From: Desulfovibrio sp. Marseille-P6017
GTDB taxonomy: Bacteria; Bacillota_A; Clostridia; Peptostreptococcales; Peptostreptococcaceae
Reading direction: 5' to 3'
Length of the DNA: 64,000 nucleotides
Assembly: GCA_900604495.1 (NCBI GenBank)
Contig: UWOR01000002.1
Location: 186,001-250,000 of the forward strand
Notes under the pieces: generated by a model
The model's database searches: none
What the model was told of the DNA's origin: nothing
Seen by the model: the letters and a program-made list of their open reading frames with translations, nothing else
Part shown: positions 28,301 through 37,436 of the stretch, piece by piece
Layout: the number at the start of each line of letters is the position of its first letter
How positions within the stretch are numbered: position 1 is the stretch's first letter
Made by a program: the position numbers and the translations under genes

Positions 28301-28323
28301 TTGTTATATATACAATATAACAA
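28301..28323. promoter_or_regulatory. Palindromic operator of the decayed GntR unit
   Basis: TTGTTATAT-N5-ATATAACAA, a perfect 9-base inverted repeat 30 bases upstream of the GntR start. The same 23-base arrangement is conserved at 51460-51482 in the intact copy, suggesting GntR autoregulation. Confidence 0.7.
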
Positions 28324-28507
28324 TATAATGAGGGATTGCAAGTAAATTGATAATTATCATAATAAAATAGATAATATAAAGTATGACATAGAATATCAAA
28401 ATAAATAGCAAAAATTGTAAAATTGTAGTGAAAATGATAAAATATATAAAATATGAAACTATAGAGAATTAATAGTTTTGGATTTGTAAGGGGGATATTA
28501 ATTATAG

Positions 28508-30892
28508 ATGAAATCGATATTTAATAAATTTGATAGCTATGTACTAGTAATCAAATATGATGGAAGTATAATTTTTGCAAATGATAAATTATTAAAAAAA
28601 TTAAAATATGAGGAAGAAGAATTATACAATTTTAATATACAAGATATTTTAGTAACAAAATATAATGAAATAATAAATATATTAGAATACTCAAAGGATA
28701 CAACTATTGATTTAAGCCTTTATTCAAAGTCTAAAGAAATAATAAAAGTTTATAGTGATATAAGTGTTGATTATTTTAAAAAGAATAAGGAAATTTTTAT
28801 TATTTCTAAAGATATAAGACATAAATATTATACAATTGAAGATTTAGAAAATTTACTTGATAATTCAGGAATGATGATCTATATAAAGGATAAAGATTCA
28901 AGGTATTTATATGTAAATAAATCACTTTCAAAAATCTCACTAGTAAATCAAGAAGATATGCTTGGATTATCAATGCAAGATTATCTTCCAAAAGATTTAT
29001 ATAAAATTCATCAAGAGAGTGACAAAGAAGTACTTAGACTAAAACAGGATAGGCACTATAATCAAAAAATAACAATTGATGGTGAAGAAGTTTGGTATTA
29101 TGTATATAAGTCTCCTATATATGATGAAAATGGAGATTTTAAATATATGACATCTACAATTAGAGATATAACAATAGAAAAAATATTAGAGGATGAAGTT
29201 TACAAGAGTTATACTCAAATAAATAATTTAGATATAAATAATCTTAATAATATAGATATGTATAATTTATTAAAACATATAGGAGAAAAAATAGTAAGTG
29301 CAACTAACGCAGATGGACTTTCCATACTATTATATGATAAGGATGAAAAATCGCTTATACCATACATTAAGCTTGCAGGTGCACTAGAGGGACTTAAGGG
29401 TATTGATAAAATACCTATAAGAAATGATGAAGAATATAAAAATATGATATATGGTGAATATGATGGATTAAAGTTAGTAGATGAATATTCAATTAAATAT
29501 GATTTAAATGAAGATTATTTTAAATCTGTTAAATATATAGGCTCATATAAAATTCAGCTATATGATGAATTTATAGGAATATTAAATATATCTTATAAAT
29601 ATGATTATATACCAACATACAATAGAGATGATATCATGAGATCTATGTGTAATGGAATAGCTATGGTCATTAAAAATTGTAGACTTTCAGAAGAAATCAA
29701 AAATGAAAATGAAAAAAGAAAATTAGTAGAACTAGAATTAGAAAATTATCTAGATATAGCAGCAGATTTGGTTTCTACCTTTGATAAGAATGGAAAATTT
29801 CTAAAAGTAAATGAAAATTGGACTAAGCTACTAGGATGGGATAAAGAAGACTTAATTAATAAATCATATGTAAATTTTGTACATCCAGATGATGTAAATA
29901 ACTATAGATCATTTAAGAATATGAAAGATACAACAGCTACTTTAACTAATAGATATATACATAAAGATGGTAGATACATATGGCTAGATTGGAACTTCAG
30001 ATATGATGAGAAAAAAAGTATAATTATAGGAACTGCAAAAGATATTACAGAACAAAAGGATATGGAAATTCAAAAGAGAAAGTTAGAAGAGAAAATTCAT
30101 TTAGAAAGAATTAAAAATGAATTCTTTGCTAATATATCACATGAATTTAGAACACCTATAAATATAATTTTAGGAACAATACAATTGATTAAAAAAAATA
30201 TAGAAAATAATAACATAGGAATAGAAAACTTAAATAGGCATTCAGATACAATAAAGCAAAACTCATATAGGCTTTTACGATTAGTAAACAACCTTATAGA
30301 TATAAGTAAAGTAGATATTGGATATTATAATTTAAAGCCTTCAAATCATAATATAATAAATATAATAGAAGATATAACCCTATCAGTAGCTGACTATATA
30401 GAACATAAAGATATAAATCTGATATTTGATACAGATACTGAAGAAGTAATAACCTCCTGTGATCCTGATAAGATAGAGAGAGTAATGTTAAATCTTTTAT
30501 CTAATGCTATTAAGCATACACCTGAAGATGGAAGTATAGAAGTTAATATAACTACTGATGATGATAACATAATTGTATCAGTAAAAGATAGTGGTGGAGG
30601 TATTCCATCAGATAAGCTAGATATTATATTTGATAGATTTAGACAGGCAAACAATCTTTTAACACGAAGATGTGAAGGTAGTGGTATAGGTTTATCTTTA
30701 GTAAAGGCAATAGTTGAGATGCATGGTGGAAAAATACAAGCATATAGTTCTATTGGAAATGGAACTGAATTTGTTTTTAATATACCTATTAAGTTATTAG
30801 ATAATAAAAAAGAATATGAATATAATTATGATAGTAAAGATTTTCAGATAGAAAAATGTCACATAGAGTTCTCAGATATATATAGTTTGTAG
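28508..30892 (+). CDS. Cytoplasmic PAS-PAS-GAF-PAS sensor histidine kinase (intact)
   Basis: 794 residues without transmembrane helices. Domains: a short PAS (1-95, VIKYDGSIIFANDKLLKKL), PAS (~108-240, YYTIEDLENLLDNSGMMIYI), GAF (~250-400, ADGLSILLYDKDEKSLIPYI), PAS (~415-520, LVSTFDKNGKFLKVNENWTK), HisKA (FFANISHEFRTPINIILG, phospho-His H545), HATPase (NLLSNAIKHTPEDG, KDSGGGIPSDKLD, GSGIGLSLVKAIVEMHGG), then a tail ending IEKCHIEFSDIYSL. It is the only intact member of four related loci here. GGGGG lies ~12 bases before the ATG. With no partner regulator it is an orphan kinase; feeding a Spo0A-type phosphorelay is a reasonable but untested guess. Confidence 0.92.
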   Translation: MKSIFNKFDSYVLVIKYDGSIIFANDKLLKKLKYEEEELYNFNIQDILVTKYNEIINILEYSKDTTIDLSLYSKSKEIIKVYSDISVDYFKKNKEIFIISKDIRHKYYTIEDLENLLDNSGMMIYIKDKDSRYLYVNKSLSKISLVNQEDMLGLSMQDYLPKDLYKIHQESDKEVLRLKQDRHYNQKITIDGEEVWYYVYKSPIYDENGDFKYMTSTIRDITIEKILEDEVYKSYTQINNLDINNLNNIDMYNLLKHIGEKIVSATNADGLSILLYDKDEKSLIPYIKLAGALEGLKGIDKIPIRNDEEYKNMIYGEYDGLKLVDEYSIKYDLNEDYFKSVKYIGSYKIQLYDEFIGILNISYKYDYIPTYNRDDIMRSMCNGIAMVIKNCRLSEEIKNENEKRKLVELELENYLDIAADLVSTFDKNGKFLKVNENWTKLLGWDKEDLINKSYVNFVHPDDVNNYRSFKNMKDTTATLTNRYIHKDGRYIWLDWNFRYDEKKSIIIGTAKDITEQKDMEIQKRKLEEKIHLERIKNEFFANISHEFRTPINIILGTIQLIKKNIENNNIGIENLNRHSDTIKQNSYRLLRLVNNLIDISKVDIGYYNLKPSNHNIINIIEDITLSVADYIEHKDINLIFDTDTEEVITSCDPDKIERVMLNLLSNAIKHTPEDGSIEVNITTDDDNIIVSVKDSGGGIPSDKLDIIFDRFRQANNLLTRRCEGSGIGLSLVKAIVEMHGGKIQAYSSIGNGTEFVFNIPIKLLDNKKEYEYNYDSKDFQIEKCHIEFSDIYSL

Positions 30893-30958
30893 TATAAAAA
30901 AGAAGGAGTAATTTAACAATTAGAAATAGAATATAGATGTAACATATAAAGAAAGGGT

Positions 30959-31270
30959 GTGGTAAAAATACTTAGAAAAACAGTGAGTTTTGATAAAAGT
31001 AATATTAGTGAGTATAGGATGCCAAATGAACATTTTATATATCATATCACACCGGTAATAGGTATTAAGAAAAATACAGAAGAAGATAAAGTAGAAGAAA
31101 TAATAGACGTGATAGAAGGTAATAAAGGTCTTAAGAACATTTTACTTTCAATAATAGTTGGTATATCAATGATATATAAGATACCTGTATGGGTCATTGA
31201 GTATTCACCAGTAATATTAATGGAAATTGAGAATTTAATATTAACTATAGGAAGGATGATGGGTATTTAA
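30959..31270 (+). CDS. Hypothetical protein with a C-terminal hydrophobic segment
   Basis: About 103 residues from GTG 30959; GAAAGG is only two bases ahead, so the true start may be a later in-frame GTG near 30983. Residues ~58-76 (NILLSIIVGISMIYKIPVWV) could span the membrane. The N-terminal half (SNISEYRMPNEHFIYHITPV, EDKVEEIIDVIEGNKGL) is polar. Family not recognised. It follows the intact kinase by ~65 bases and precedes a terminator, so it may be cotranscribed with the kinase. Confidence 0.5.
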   Translation: MVKILRKTVSFDKSNISEYRMPNEHFIYHITPVIGIKKNTEEDKVEEIIDVIEGNKGLKNILLSIIVGISMIYKIPVWVIEYSPVILMEIENLILTIGRMMGI

Positions 31271-31280
31271 TAAACTAAGA

Positions 31281-31317
31281 AAAGGTGTAGTAAAATTTTG
31301 TTTACTACATCTTTTTT
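31281..31317 (+). terminator. Terminator after the kinase/hypothetical pair
   Basis: AAAGGTGTAGTAAA pairs with TTTACTACATCTTT around a short loop, with a T run. Confidence 0.85.
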
Positions 31318-31389
31318 AGTGTATATTTAATAATTTTAAAGTTATGGTATAATAAAATAGAAATTATTAATAAAAAGGGGATAATATTA

Positions 31390-31683
31390 TGAAAACTTGT
31401 ACTCAATGTAACAATAAGTTTACATTTATAGATAGATTAAAGTTTCTTTTCAATGGACATTTAAAGTGTACACATTGTAATGCAGATTATAGATCTGAAG
31501 CAAATATATATAGGGAATATACATTTTACTATACTTATGTTGAATATATTTATATTTAATTATGTTATTATTTTAAATGATTTCTTAGAACAAACTATTG
31601 TGCAAGTATTAATAATAACTATAACTTTTCCATTGTTTGATTTGCTACCTAACAGATGGCAGAAATACAAAAGAGTTAATTAG
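31390..31683 (+). pseudogene. CxxC-20-CxxC family small membrane protein, frameshifted
   Basis: ATG 31390, after AAAAGGGG, encodes MKTCTQCNNKFTFIDRLKFL then FNGHLKCTHCNADYRSEANI, with Cys4/Cys7 and Cys27/Cys30 forming two CxxC knuckles ~20 residues apart, the signature of this small family. The frame closes at 31560. The expected two hydrophobic helices continue in the neighbouring frame (ILMLNIFIFNYVIILNDFLE, VLIITITFPLFDLLPNRW) to 31683. One indel at about 31535 explains it. The family is of unknown function, often with a C-terminal membrane hairpin. Confidence 0.7.
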
Positions 31684-31699
31684 AATTTTATAGTTAAAG

Positions 31700-31731
31700 A
31701 AGCTTAATAAAATTATTTTATTAAGCTTTTT
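31700..31731 (+). terminator. Terminator after the CxxC-20-CxxC gene
   Basis: AAGCTTAATAAAATTATTTTATTAAGCTT is a near-perfect palindrome followed by T. Confidence 0.85.
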
Positions 31732-32165
31732 CTATTGTTCAAATGAATACATTTTTATTCATACCTATGTAAAATCATACACTAATTATAACATATTGTT
31801 AATTTATAAAACACTCATAAAAATAGTGCTTAACACTTAATGCCAAGCACTATTTAAAGAAACCTACGCTAGTTAAAATTATACCTATTACACTTAGGCT
31901 GACTGCCTAGTGATTATAATATTAAGAAGGATTATAACAATATAACCTTTACTAATAAATATGGTCAACAATGCAAAATTTTAAACTAATTAAGTTTAAT
32001 TTAGTTATAAAAAAATAATGATCTGATTTAAATCAATGTTAACAATTATATAATAAAAAATAAATACGCAATTGTTATATATTACAAATTAAAGTCCAAC
32101 AAATATAACTAACTTCGTATTATATTAAAATTATTTATAATATAAGCACTATATTAAAACATAGC
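31732..32165. other. 430-base non-coding stretch with one strong hairpin
   Basis: AAATAGTGCTT (31821-31831) and AAGCACTATTT (31845-31855) form a perfect 11-pair stem with a 13-base loop. Downstream is a short CTTAGGC-TGACT-GCCTAG stem near 31900. No open frame or known riboswitch was recognised. The hairpin may terminate the minus-strand oxidoreductase transcript, though it lies ~310 bases beyond that stop. Confidence 0.4.
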
Positions 32166-33167
32166 CTACAATTTAATAATTACTTTACCATTAGTATGTC
32201 CATTAGCAACTAATTTTAATGCTTCGCCCGCTTCTTCAATAGTAAATATACGTGAATCTATTGAAGGTACAATGTTATTCTCTTCAACAATTCGCGTAAT
32301 TTCTTTTAATTGTTCTCCGTCAGCACGTACAAAAATAAAACGATATTCCTTTTCTTCTTCTCTAGCTAATTTATCATATTTTGCACCCGCAAGTGAGAAT
32401 AATTTTCTCTTCAAAAATGGAAATCCATTTTTTTCAGCAAAATTTTTGTTTGGACCTGTACGCAAACTTAATAATCGACCACCTTTTTTTAGAATAGACA
32501 GTTCCCTTTTAAACTCCTTAGGACCAAGAGTATCTATTACAAAATCAACTTCATGGATAACTTCCCAATAATTCTCCTTAGTATAATCTAAATAACTATC
32601 AACCCCCAACTTCATCATTTGTTCACGAGCTCTTGCATTACCAGAAACAATAACACTAAGTCCCATTGATTTAGCTATGGGAATAGCCATTTGTCCAAAG
32701 CTTCCAGATCCACCTGGAATAAATACAGTTTGTCCTGCTTTTGCTTCTAACTCTTCATGTAATCCTTGATAGGCAGTTAAACCTGTTAATGGGACAGCAA
32801 CTGCCTCTTTAAAATCAAGATTTTTGGGCATATGACTAATGGCATCAGTATTAACTGCTACATATTCAGCAAATGCTCCTATTTTATCTATCGGAAGGCG
32901 AGAGTATATTTTATCTCCTTTTTTGAATTTAGTAACATTTTTGCCGACTTCCTCTATTATTCCAGATAATTCATTTCCTAATGTTAGTGGCATATTATAG
33001 TCTTGAATTAATTTTACACTTCCCGTAAGAATTAAAATTTCTAATGGATTAACAGCAGCTGCTTTAACTCTTACTAAAACTTCATTATCACTAATTTTAG
33101 GAATAGGGATATCATTAATCGTTACATTTATATCTTTTGAATATTTATTAATTTGTACAGCTTTCAT
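32166..33167 (-). CDS. MDR-superfamily NADP-dependent oxidoreductase (quinone oxidoreductase-like)
   Basis: 333 residues. The N-terminal GroES-like part (VLVRVKAAAVNPLEILILTG, GNELSGIIEEVGKNVTKFKK) lacks the zinc-binding Cys set of alcohol dehydrogenases. The Rossmann part has AGQTVFIPGGSGSFGQMAIP, a quinone-oxidoreductase-type nucleotide motif, and the C-terminus ends ANGHTNGKVIIKL. It probably reduces quinones or enones with NADPH. It is the third gene of a minus-strand group behind an Rrf2 regulator and a nitroreductase, which suggests a redox- or electrophile-stress operon. Gap to the nitroreductase is 112 bases. Confidence 0.87.
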   Translation of the reverse strand: MKAVQINKYSKDINVTINDIPIPKISDNEVLVRVKAAAVNPLEILILTGSVKLIQDYNMPLTLGNELSGIIEEVGKNVTKFKKGDKIYSRLPIDKIGAFAEYVAVNTDAISHMPKNLDFKEAVAVPLTGLTAYQGLHEELEAKAGQTVFIPGGSGSFGQMAIPIAKSMGLSVIVSGNARAREQMMKLGVDSYLDYTKENYWEVIHEVDFVIDTLGPKEFKRELSILKKGGRLLSLRTGPNKNFAEKNGFPFLKRKLFSLAGAKYDKLAREEEKEYRFIFVRADGEQLKEITRIVEENNIVPSIDSRIFTIEEAGEALKLVANGHTNGKVIIKL

Positions 33168-33279
33168 ATATTTCCTCTTTCTATATTAAATCAATATATT
33201 AGATTTATTCTTCCTGTAATTACTTGTTCTCTATTCTTCATTGTATGTATAATTTTTAGAGTTTAGCTAACATACCTTT

Positions 33280-34152
33280 TCAGATTTCTTGTGATACTAT
33301 TTTTTTATTAGTTTTCTTCGGAATCCAAGATATTATATAATTTGTATTTTCAGGAACCTCAATATTATCTTGTGATAATTTTTCAAACTTTCCAGACAAA
33401 CCATTTTCTAATGTTGTTTGATGGAAATGACTTAAACCTATACCAACATCAACTTTCTTTATAAGTTTTTCTTCTGGTTTTGCATTAGCTTTATGAGTTT
33501 CATAAAAATGATAAACTTCTCCTTTTTTTAGAACTCTCCATGGTTGTGCATTAGTAGCTGAAGGAGCTAAACGAAGCATTTCCAAAGAAGCAGCATATTC
33601 ATTAGCATCTTGCTCAGTTAAAGGAGTTAAAAAGTTATCCTTAAAGAAAATATCTTTCCATGGTTTTCTCTGATCTGACTTCATAGTCTTACGCATAACT
33701 GATTCTCTTAAGCTTCTTTTTGAAGCTGGATATCCTACAGGGGAAATAGCTGGGAATAAATCACTTTCTTTAATATCCATAGCAGACATAAAGTTATCAC
33801 GACTAAAAGTTGCTGCTAACCATACTGTTCCAAGTCCCATATTAGTTGCATATAAAATTAGGTTTTCAAACTCATATCCTGCTGCTTCAAGACCTAGTTC
33901 AGTATTTTCTACTGATACTCCTAGGAAAGTAGTAGCTCCTTTAATAACTCCATAAGTTCCTAATTTTTTGCCTTTAGCATCTAAATCTTTATCTATAATA
34001 TGAAAATTTACTTTCACTCCAAATGGATTTGTTAAACTATCAGCATATGCCATAAGTTTTTCTTTATCTTGTGTAGAAAGCTTTCTTTCTTCATATGATC
34101 TTACACTATTACGTTTTTTTATAGTTTCTTGTACTGGAATATTTATTTTCAT
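33280..34152 (-). CDS. Nitroreductase family protein (TM1586-type)
   Basis: 290 residues. The N-terminal TIKKRNSVRSYEERKLS motif binds FMN phosphate. LGLEAAGYEFENLILYATNM with GLGTVWLAATFSRDNF and the second part (LEMLRLAPSATNAQPWRVLK) give the duplicated, single-chain arrangement of the putative TM1586 nitroreductase family rather than a dimeric 200-residue enzyme. Substrate is unknown. It follows the Rrf2 gene by 29 bases, so the two are probably one operon, with an AGGTAAAAA site before the ATG. Confidence 0.85.
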   Translation of the reverse strand: MKINIPVQETIKKRNSVRSYEERKLSTQDKEKLMAYADSLTNPFGVKVNFHIIDKDLDAKGKKLGTYGVIKGATTFLGVSVENTELGLEAAGYEFENLILYATNMGLGTVWLAATFSRDNFMSAMDIKESDLFPAISPVGYPASKRSLRESVMRKTMKSDQRKPWKDIFFKDNFLTPLTEQDANEYAASLEMLRLAPSATNAQPWRVLKKGEVYHFYETHKANAKPEEKLIKKVDVGIGLSHFHQTTLENGLSGKFEKLSQDNIEVPENTNYIISWIPKKTNKKIVSQEI

Positions 34153-34181
34153 TTTTTACCTCCACACAATTAGTATTTTAA

Positions 34182-34613
34182 TTAATTTCCTTGATAATCA
34201 TACTTAAGCACTAAATCTGCTAAAGTATATTTTGACATAATATCTTTTATTCCTTCGCGTACAGCATTATAAGGCTCTTCTAAAACATCATGTATCTTAC
34301 AACCAACTGGACATTCAGGAGATGGATTTTTGTGTATTCCAATTAAATTTTCTAGTGAAGTTGGATCAACTGCATTATATACATCAAAAATCGTAATTTC
34401 TGATGGACTCATCGCCAATTCTGCACCTGCAGAACCTCGGCGAACCTTAATAATTCCTGCTTTTTTTAGTGATCCAAATATGTTACGAATAATAACAGGA
34501 TTAGTTCCTGTACTATTTGCAATTATTTCGCTTGTTACCTTAACTTTATCTGAGAACATTGCTATTGATATTAGAATGTGTATCGCTAAAGAACATTTTG
34601 TATTGATTTTCAA
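34182..34613 (-). CDS. Rrf2 family transcriptional regulator
   Basis: 143 residues. The start MKINTKCSLAIHILISIAMF and the helix-turn-helix (KVTSEIIANSTGTNPVIIRN, KAGIIKVRRGSAGAELAMSP) are typical Rrf2. The region around residues 98-108 has PECPVGCKIHDVLEE; Cys residues here may sense redox state or bind a metal or cluster, but the CxxxxxC...C triad of IscR is not complete. First gene of the operon with the nitroreductase and oxidoreductase, which it probably controls. Confidence 0.87.
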   Translation of the reverse strand: MKINTKCSLAIHILISIAMFSDKVKVTSEIIANSTGTNPVIIRNIFGSLKKAGIIKVRRGSAGAELAMSPSEITIFDVYNAVDPTSLENLIGIHKNPSPECPVGCKIHDVLEEPYNAVREGIKDIMSKYTLADLVLKYDYQGN

Positions 34614-34750
34614 AACTTATCCTCCTGTTATAATAAAAATTAACTAACTTGTAATGATTGATATTACAACTTAAGTGATATGATAATATCATATTATTAT
34701 TTTATTTGCAATAAAATAAATTTTAAAGATTATTGGATTATAGTTAATTA

Positions 34751-34969
34751 GTGATAGAGCCTGATTTTTTTATGTATTACTGTAATGATATATTTAGGAG
34801 TTTGTACAAATTAATATCCTGTAACAAAACAAAATATGCAAATGGAGGAACTTCTTCTTCTAACAAATACCATAAAACTGCTACTGATCATGGTATGAAA
34901 TGTGCCATAAAAATGACTGAAACTGCTGCTAAAAAGAAAGGTTATGTAGCTTGTAAAGTTTGTTATTAA
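34751..34969 (+). pseudogene. Fragment of a secreted-type protein C-terminus
   Basis: Open frame of 72 residues from a TTG/GTG-type start with no convincing ribosome-binding site. The second half (KTKYANGGTSSSNKYHKTAT then MTETAAKKKGYVACKVCY) looks like the C-terminal cysteine-containing repeat tail found on some clostridial secreted proteins, with C-x-x-C at the end. The first half is unlike any signal peptide. Probably a leftover piece; could be a small real gene. Confidence 0.35.
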
Positions 34970-35265
34970 TGTTAATCTAATGATTTTATTTAGATAGAGA
35001 ATATGATAAATAAAGATTAATAATTTGTAGAAGATATTTAATAAACAATATTAATATATTACGAACAATTTATAGTAAGTTATATATGTAACCATATCTT
35101 ATAATTCAATGTATTGAAAAGTCTAAGGTGTGGTTGTTTTTATGCCACATTTATCACTAAGAGGTGTAACATAGCCAAAATAAAAAAGATGTACTACCAT
35201 ACAAATCATAAAAAAGTATTACAAAAAGTATAATTATAACAGAAAAAATAATAAGGAGGTTACAC
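34970..35265. other. Intergenic region with a diverged copy of the 15951 hairpin
   Basis: About 295 bases. AACCATATCTTA (from ~35091) pairs imperfectly with CTAAGGTGTGGTT (~35123-35135), resembling the terminator at 15951-16004. A GGAGG site at its end serves the next gene. Confidence 0.45.
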
Positions 35266-35817
35266 ATGAGTAAAAAAGAAGCCAATGAATTCTTAGATTC
35301 ACTAAAATTAAACGAATCTCCAACAAATGAAGAATTTTATCAAGCAATACTATCAGCATATATGGACAGAACAAGACAAGTATACTTTATATGGAAAAAA
35401 ATCAAAGAATTATACCCAGACATAGATGCAAATAAAATTATAAGAGAAGGATCATGGGACTTTGGTTTATATCAAGGACAAAAAATATTAGAAAAATACG
35501 GTTATGAAAACATAGGTCCAAAAGAAGCTATAATGGGTCAAACATCAAAAGGTGGAGTAATGGTATTTGACCAAGAAATACTAGAATTTACAGATGAAAA
35601 AGCTGTAAAAATGTTTAACCAATGTCCTCATGTAAAAGCTTTAACAGAACTTGGACTAAGTAAAGAAGAAATAAAAATGTTTTGTAGAGATATGTTAGGT
35701 CAATGTGACTATGCAATTTGCCATCCTTTCTCTAATGTAGAGATAGAGTTTCCAACAACAGTAGCAGATGGAGAAGGAAATGGATGTGCTATGACAATTA
35801 CTAGAGTAAAAAAATAA
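35266..35817 (+). CDS. L-2-amino-thiazoline-4-carboxylic acid hydrolase-like protein
   Basis: 183 residues, soluble. The motif region ending with NQCPHVKALTELGLSKEEIK, then FCRDMLGQCDYAICHPFSNV, and a C-terminal GNGCAMTITRVKK contains the conserved Cys/His pattern of the ATC-hydrolase family (AtcB-like, cysteine synthesis from the thiazoline in Pseudomonas). In clostridia family members occur without the rest of that pathway, so the substrate is open. AAGGAGG lies eight bases before the ATG. It is 12 bases upstream of the NhaC-type antiporter and clearly in one operon with it, which may hint that the antiporter carries the substrate or product. Confidence 0.68.
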   Translation: MSKKEANEFLDSLKLNESPTNEEFYQAILSAYMDRTRQVYFIWKKIKELYPDIDANKIIREGSWDFGLYQGQKILEKYGYENIGPKEAIMGQTSKGGVMVFDQEILEFTDEKAVKMFNQCPHVKALTELGLSKEEIKMFCRDMLGQCDYAICHPFSNVEIEFPTTVADGEGNGCAMTITRVKK

Positions 35818-35829
35818 GGTGGTGTAAGT

Positions 35830-37239
35830 ATGAGAAAACCTACAAAAACTGAAGCTATTATACCCATAGTAGCAATGTTTGTATTATTAGGTGTAGGATA
35901 TGGATACTATAAATTACCGATACAAGTTTTATTATTATTAGCAGCATTTATAGCATTTTTAGTAGGAAAAAGAGTTGGACTTGATTGGGATACTATGATG
36001 AGTGGAATAACAGAAAAAGTATCTAGTTCTATGATATCAATATTTGTAATGATATGTGTAGGTGCACTTATAGGTACTTGGATAGTATCTGGTGTAATAC
36101 CAATGATGATATATTATGGAATTAAGTTAATTAATCCAAGATTTTTGTTAGTAACTGCATTTATAGTAACTGCAATAATATCAGTATTTACAGGCACTTC
36201 ATTTGGTTCAGCAGGTACAGCTGGTGTAGCAATAATGGGTATTGCATATGCTCAAGGTGTTCCATTACCTTATGCAGCAGGAGCTGTTATATCAGGCGCT
36301 GTATTTGGTGATAAGCTATCTCCATTTTCAGATACAACAATACTAGCACCAATTGCAGTAGGATGTAATTTATATGATCATATAAAACATATGATGTATA
36401 CTACAGGAGCAGCAACAATACTAAGCTTAATCGTTTTTACAATAATAGGATTTAACACACCTCATAGTCTATTATCAGATAATGAAAAAGTAACACTTAT
36501 GCTTACAGGGCTTAGTTCTATATTTAAATTTAGTTGGTTATTAATAATACCACCAATAATAGTATTTGTTGGTGCATATACTAAAAAGCCTATAATACCT
36601 ATGTTATTACTATCTTCAGTAGTAGCAGTACTTCTTGCTATATTTGTTCAAGGATTTAGTATAAATACAGCGTTAGATGCATTAGTAAAAGGATTTAGTG
36701 TAGATATGCTTCAAACTAGAGGAGTTGATACATCTTCTATTGTACCTGAAATTGCAACACTTTTAAATCGTGGTGGAATGGTGGGTATGATGTCAACTGT
36801 ATTACTTATATTGTGTGCTTTTTCATTTGCAGGTATTGTTAGTAAGGTTGGATGTATGGAAGTTATTTTATCTATGATAGTTTCTAAGGTTAAATCTGTT
36901 GGTAAACTTATTTTATCTACAGTAATAGCAACAATACTTATGTCTATATTTACAGGTAGTTCTTATTTAGCTATATTAATTCCAGGAGAAATGTTTAAGG
37001 ATTTATATAAAAAGTGGGGACTCCATGCTAAGAATTTATCTAGAACATTGGAGGACTCTGGTACTTGTGTAGTTCCACTTGTTCCTTGGTCAATTGCAGG
37101 TATTTACATGTCCACAACTCTTGGTGTTCCAACTCTTGAATATCTTCCATTTGCAGTTCTTTGTTATTCTAGTTTTGTTTTTGCTATAATATTTGGATTT
37201 ACTGGATTCTCCATTGCTAAGATTAAAAATAAAGATTAA
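35830..37239 (+). CDS. NhaC-family Na+/H+ antiporter-type transporter
   Basis: 469 residues with about eleven to twelve hydrophobic segments. TGTSFGSAGTAGVAIMGIAY and the AGAVISGAVFGDKLSPFSDT motif with ILAPIAVGCNLYDH, plus the second-repeat TGSSYLAILIPGEMF and LEDSGTCVVPLVPWSIAGIY, are signatures of NhaC (IT superfamily). Classical NhaC exchanges Na+ for H+; relatives exchange malate/lactate or tyrosine-type substrates. Second gene behind the ATC-hydrolase-like enzyme, GGTGG site upstream, terminator after it. Confidence 0.9.
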   Translation: MRKPTKTEAIIPIVAMFVLLGVGYGYYKLPIQVLLLLAAFIAFLVGKRVGLDWDTMMSGITEKVSSSMISIFVMICVGALIGTWIVSGVIPMMIYYGIKLINPRFLLVTAFIVTAIISVFTGTSFGSAGTAGVAIMGIAYAQGVPLPYAAGAVISGAVFGDKLSPFSDTTILAPIAVGCNLYDHIKHMMYTTGAATILSLIVFTIIGFNTPHSLLSDNEKVTLMLTGLSSIFKFSWLLIIPPIIVFVGAYTKKPIIPMLLLSSVVAVLLAIFVQGFSINTALDALVKGFSVDMLQTRGVDTSSIVPEIATLLNRGGMVGMMSTVLLILCAFSFAGIVSKVGCMEVILSMIVSKVKSVGKLILSTVIATILMSIFTGSSYLAILIPGEMFKDLYKKWGLHAKNLSRTLEDSGTCVVPLVPWSIAGIYMSTTLGVPTLEYLPFAVLCYSSFVFAIIFGFTGFSIAKIKNKD

Positions 37240-37312
37240 TATGTATGGTAAACAAATCGATGAGTAAATTAGAGGAAAATGATGAGGAATTTATTAAGTG
37301 ACTTTATAAAAT

Positions 37313-37357
37313 AGAGAAGTATGGAGTGATATTTTGTTACTTTATACTTCTCTTTTT
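37313..37357 (+). terminator. Terminator after the NhaC-type gene
   Basis: AGAGAAGTAT pairs with ATACTTCTCT, followed by six T. Confidence 0.85.
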
Positions 37358-37436
37358 TATTTAATTTATATGTATGTTTTTAATTATAAAAATATAAAGT
37401 AATATCTTCCGATTAAAAGGGAAATAAGTTGAACTT

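Noticed and set aside
31732..32165. Possible riboswitch or tRNA in the non-coding stretch
   Set aside because: The hairpins do not fit the conserved cores of known riboswitches and no cloverleaf with a T-loop could be formed; left as unexplained.
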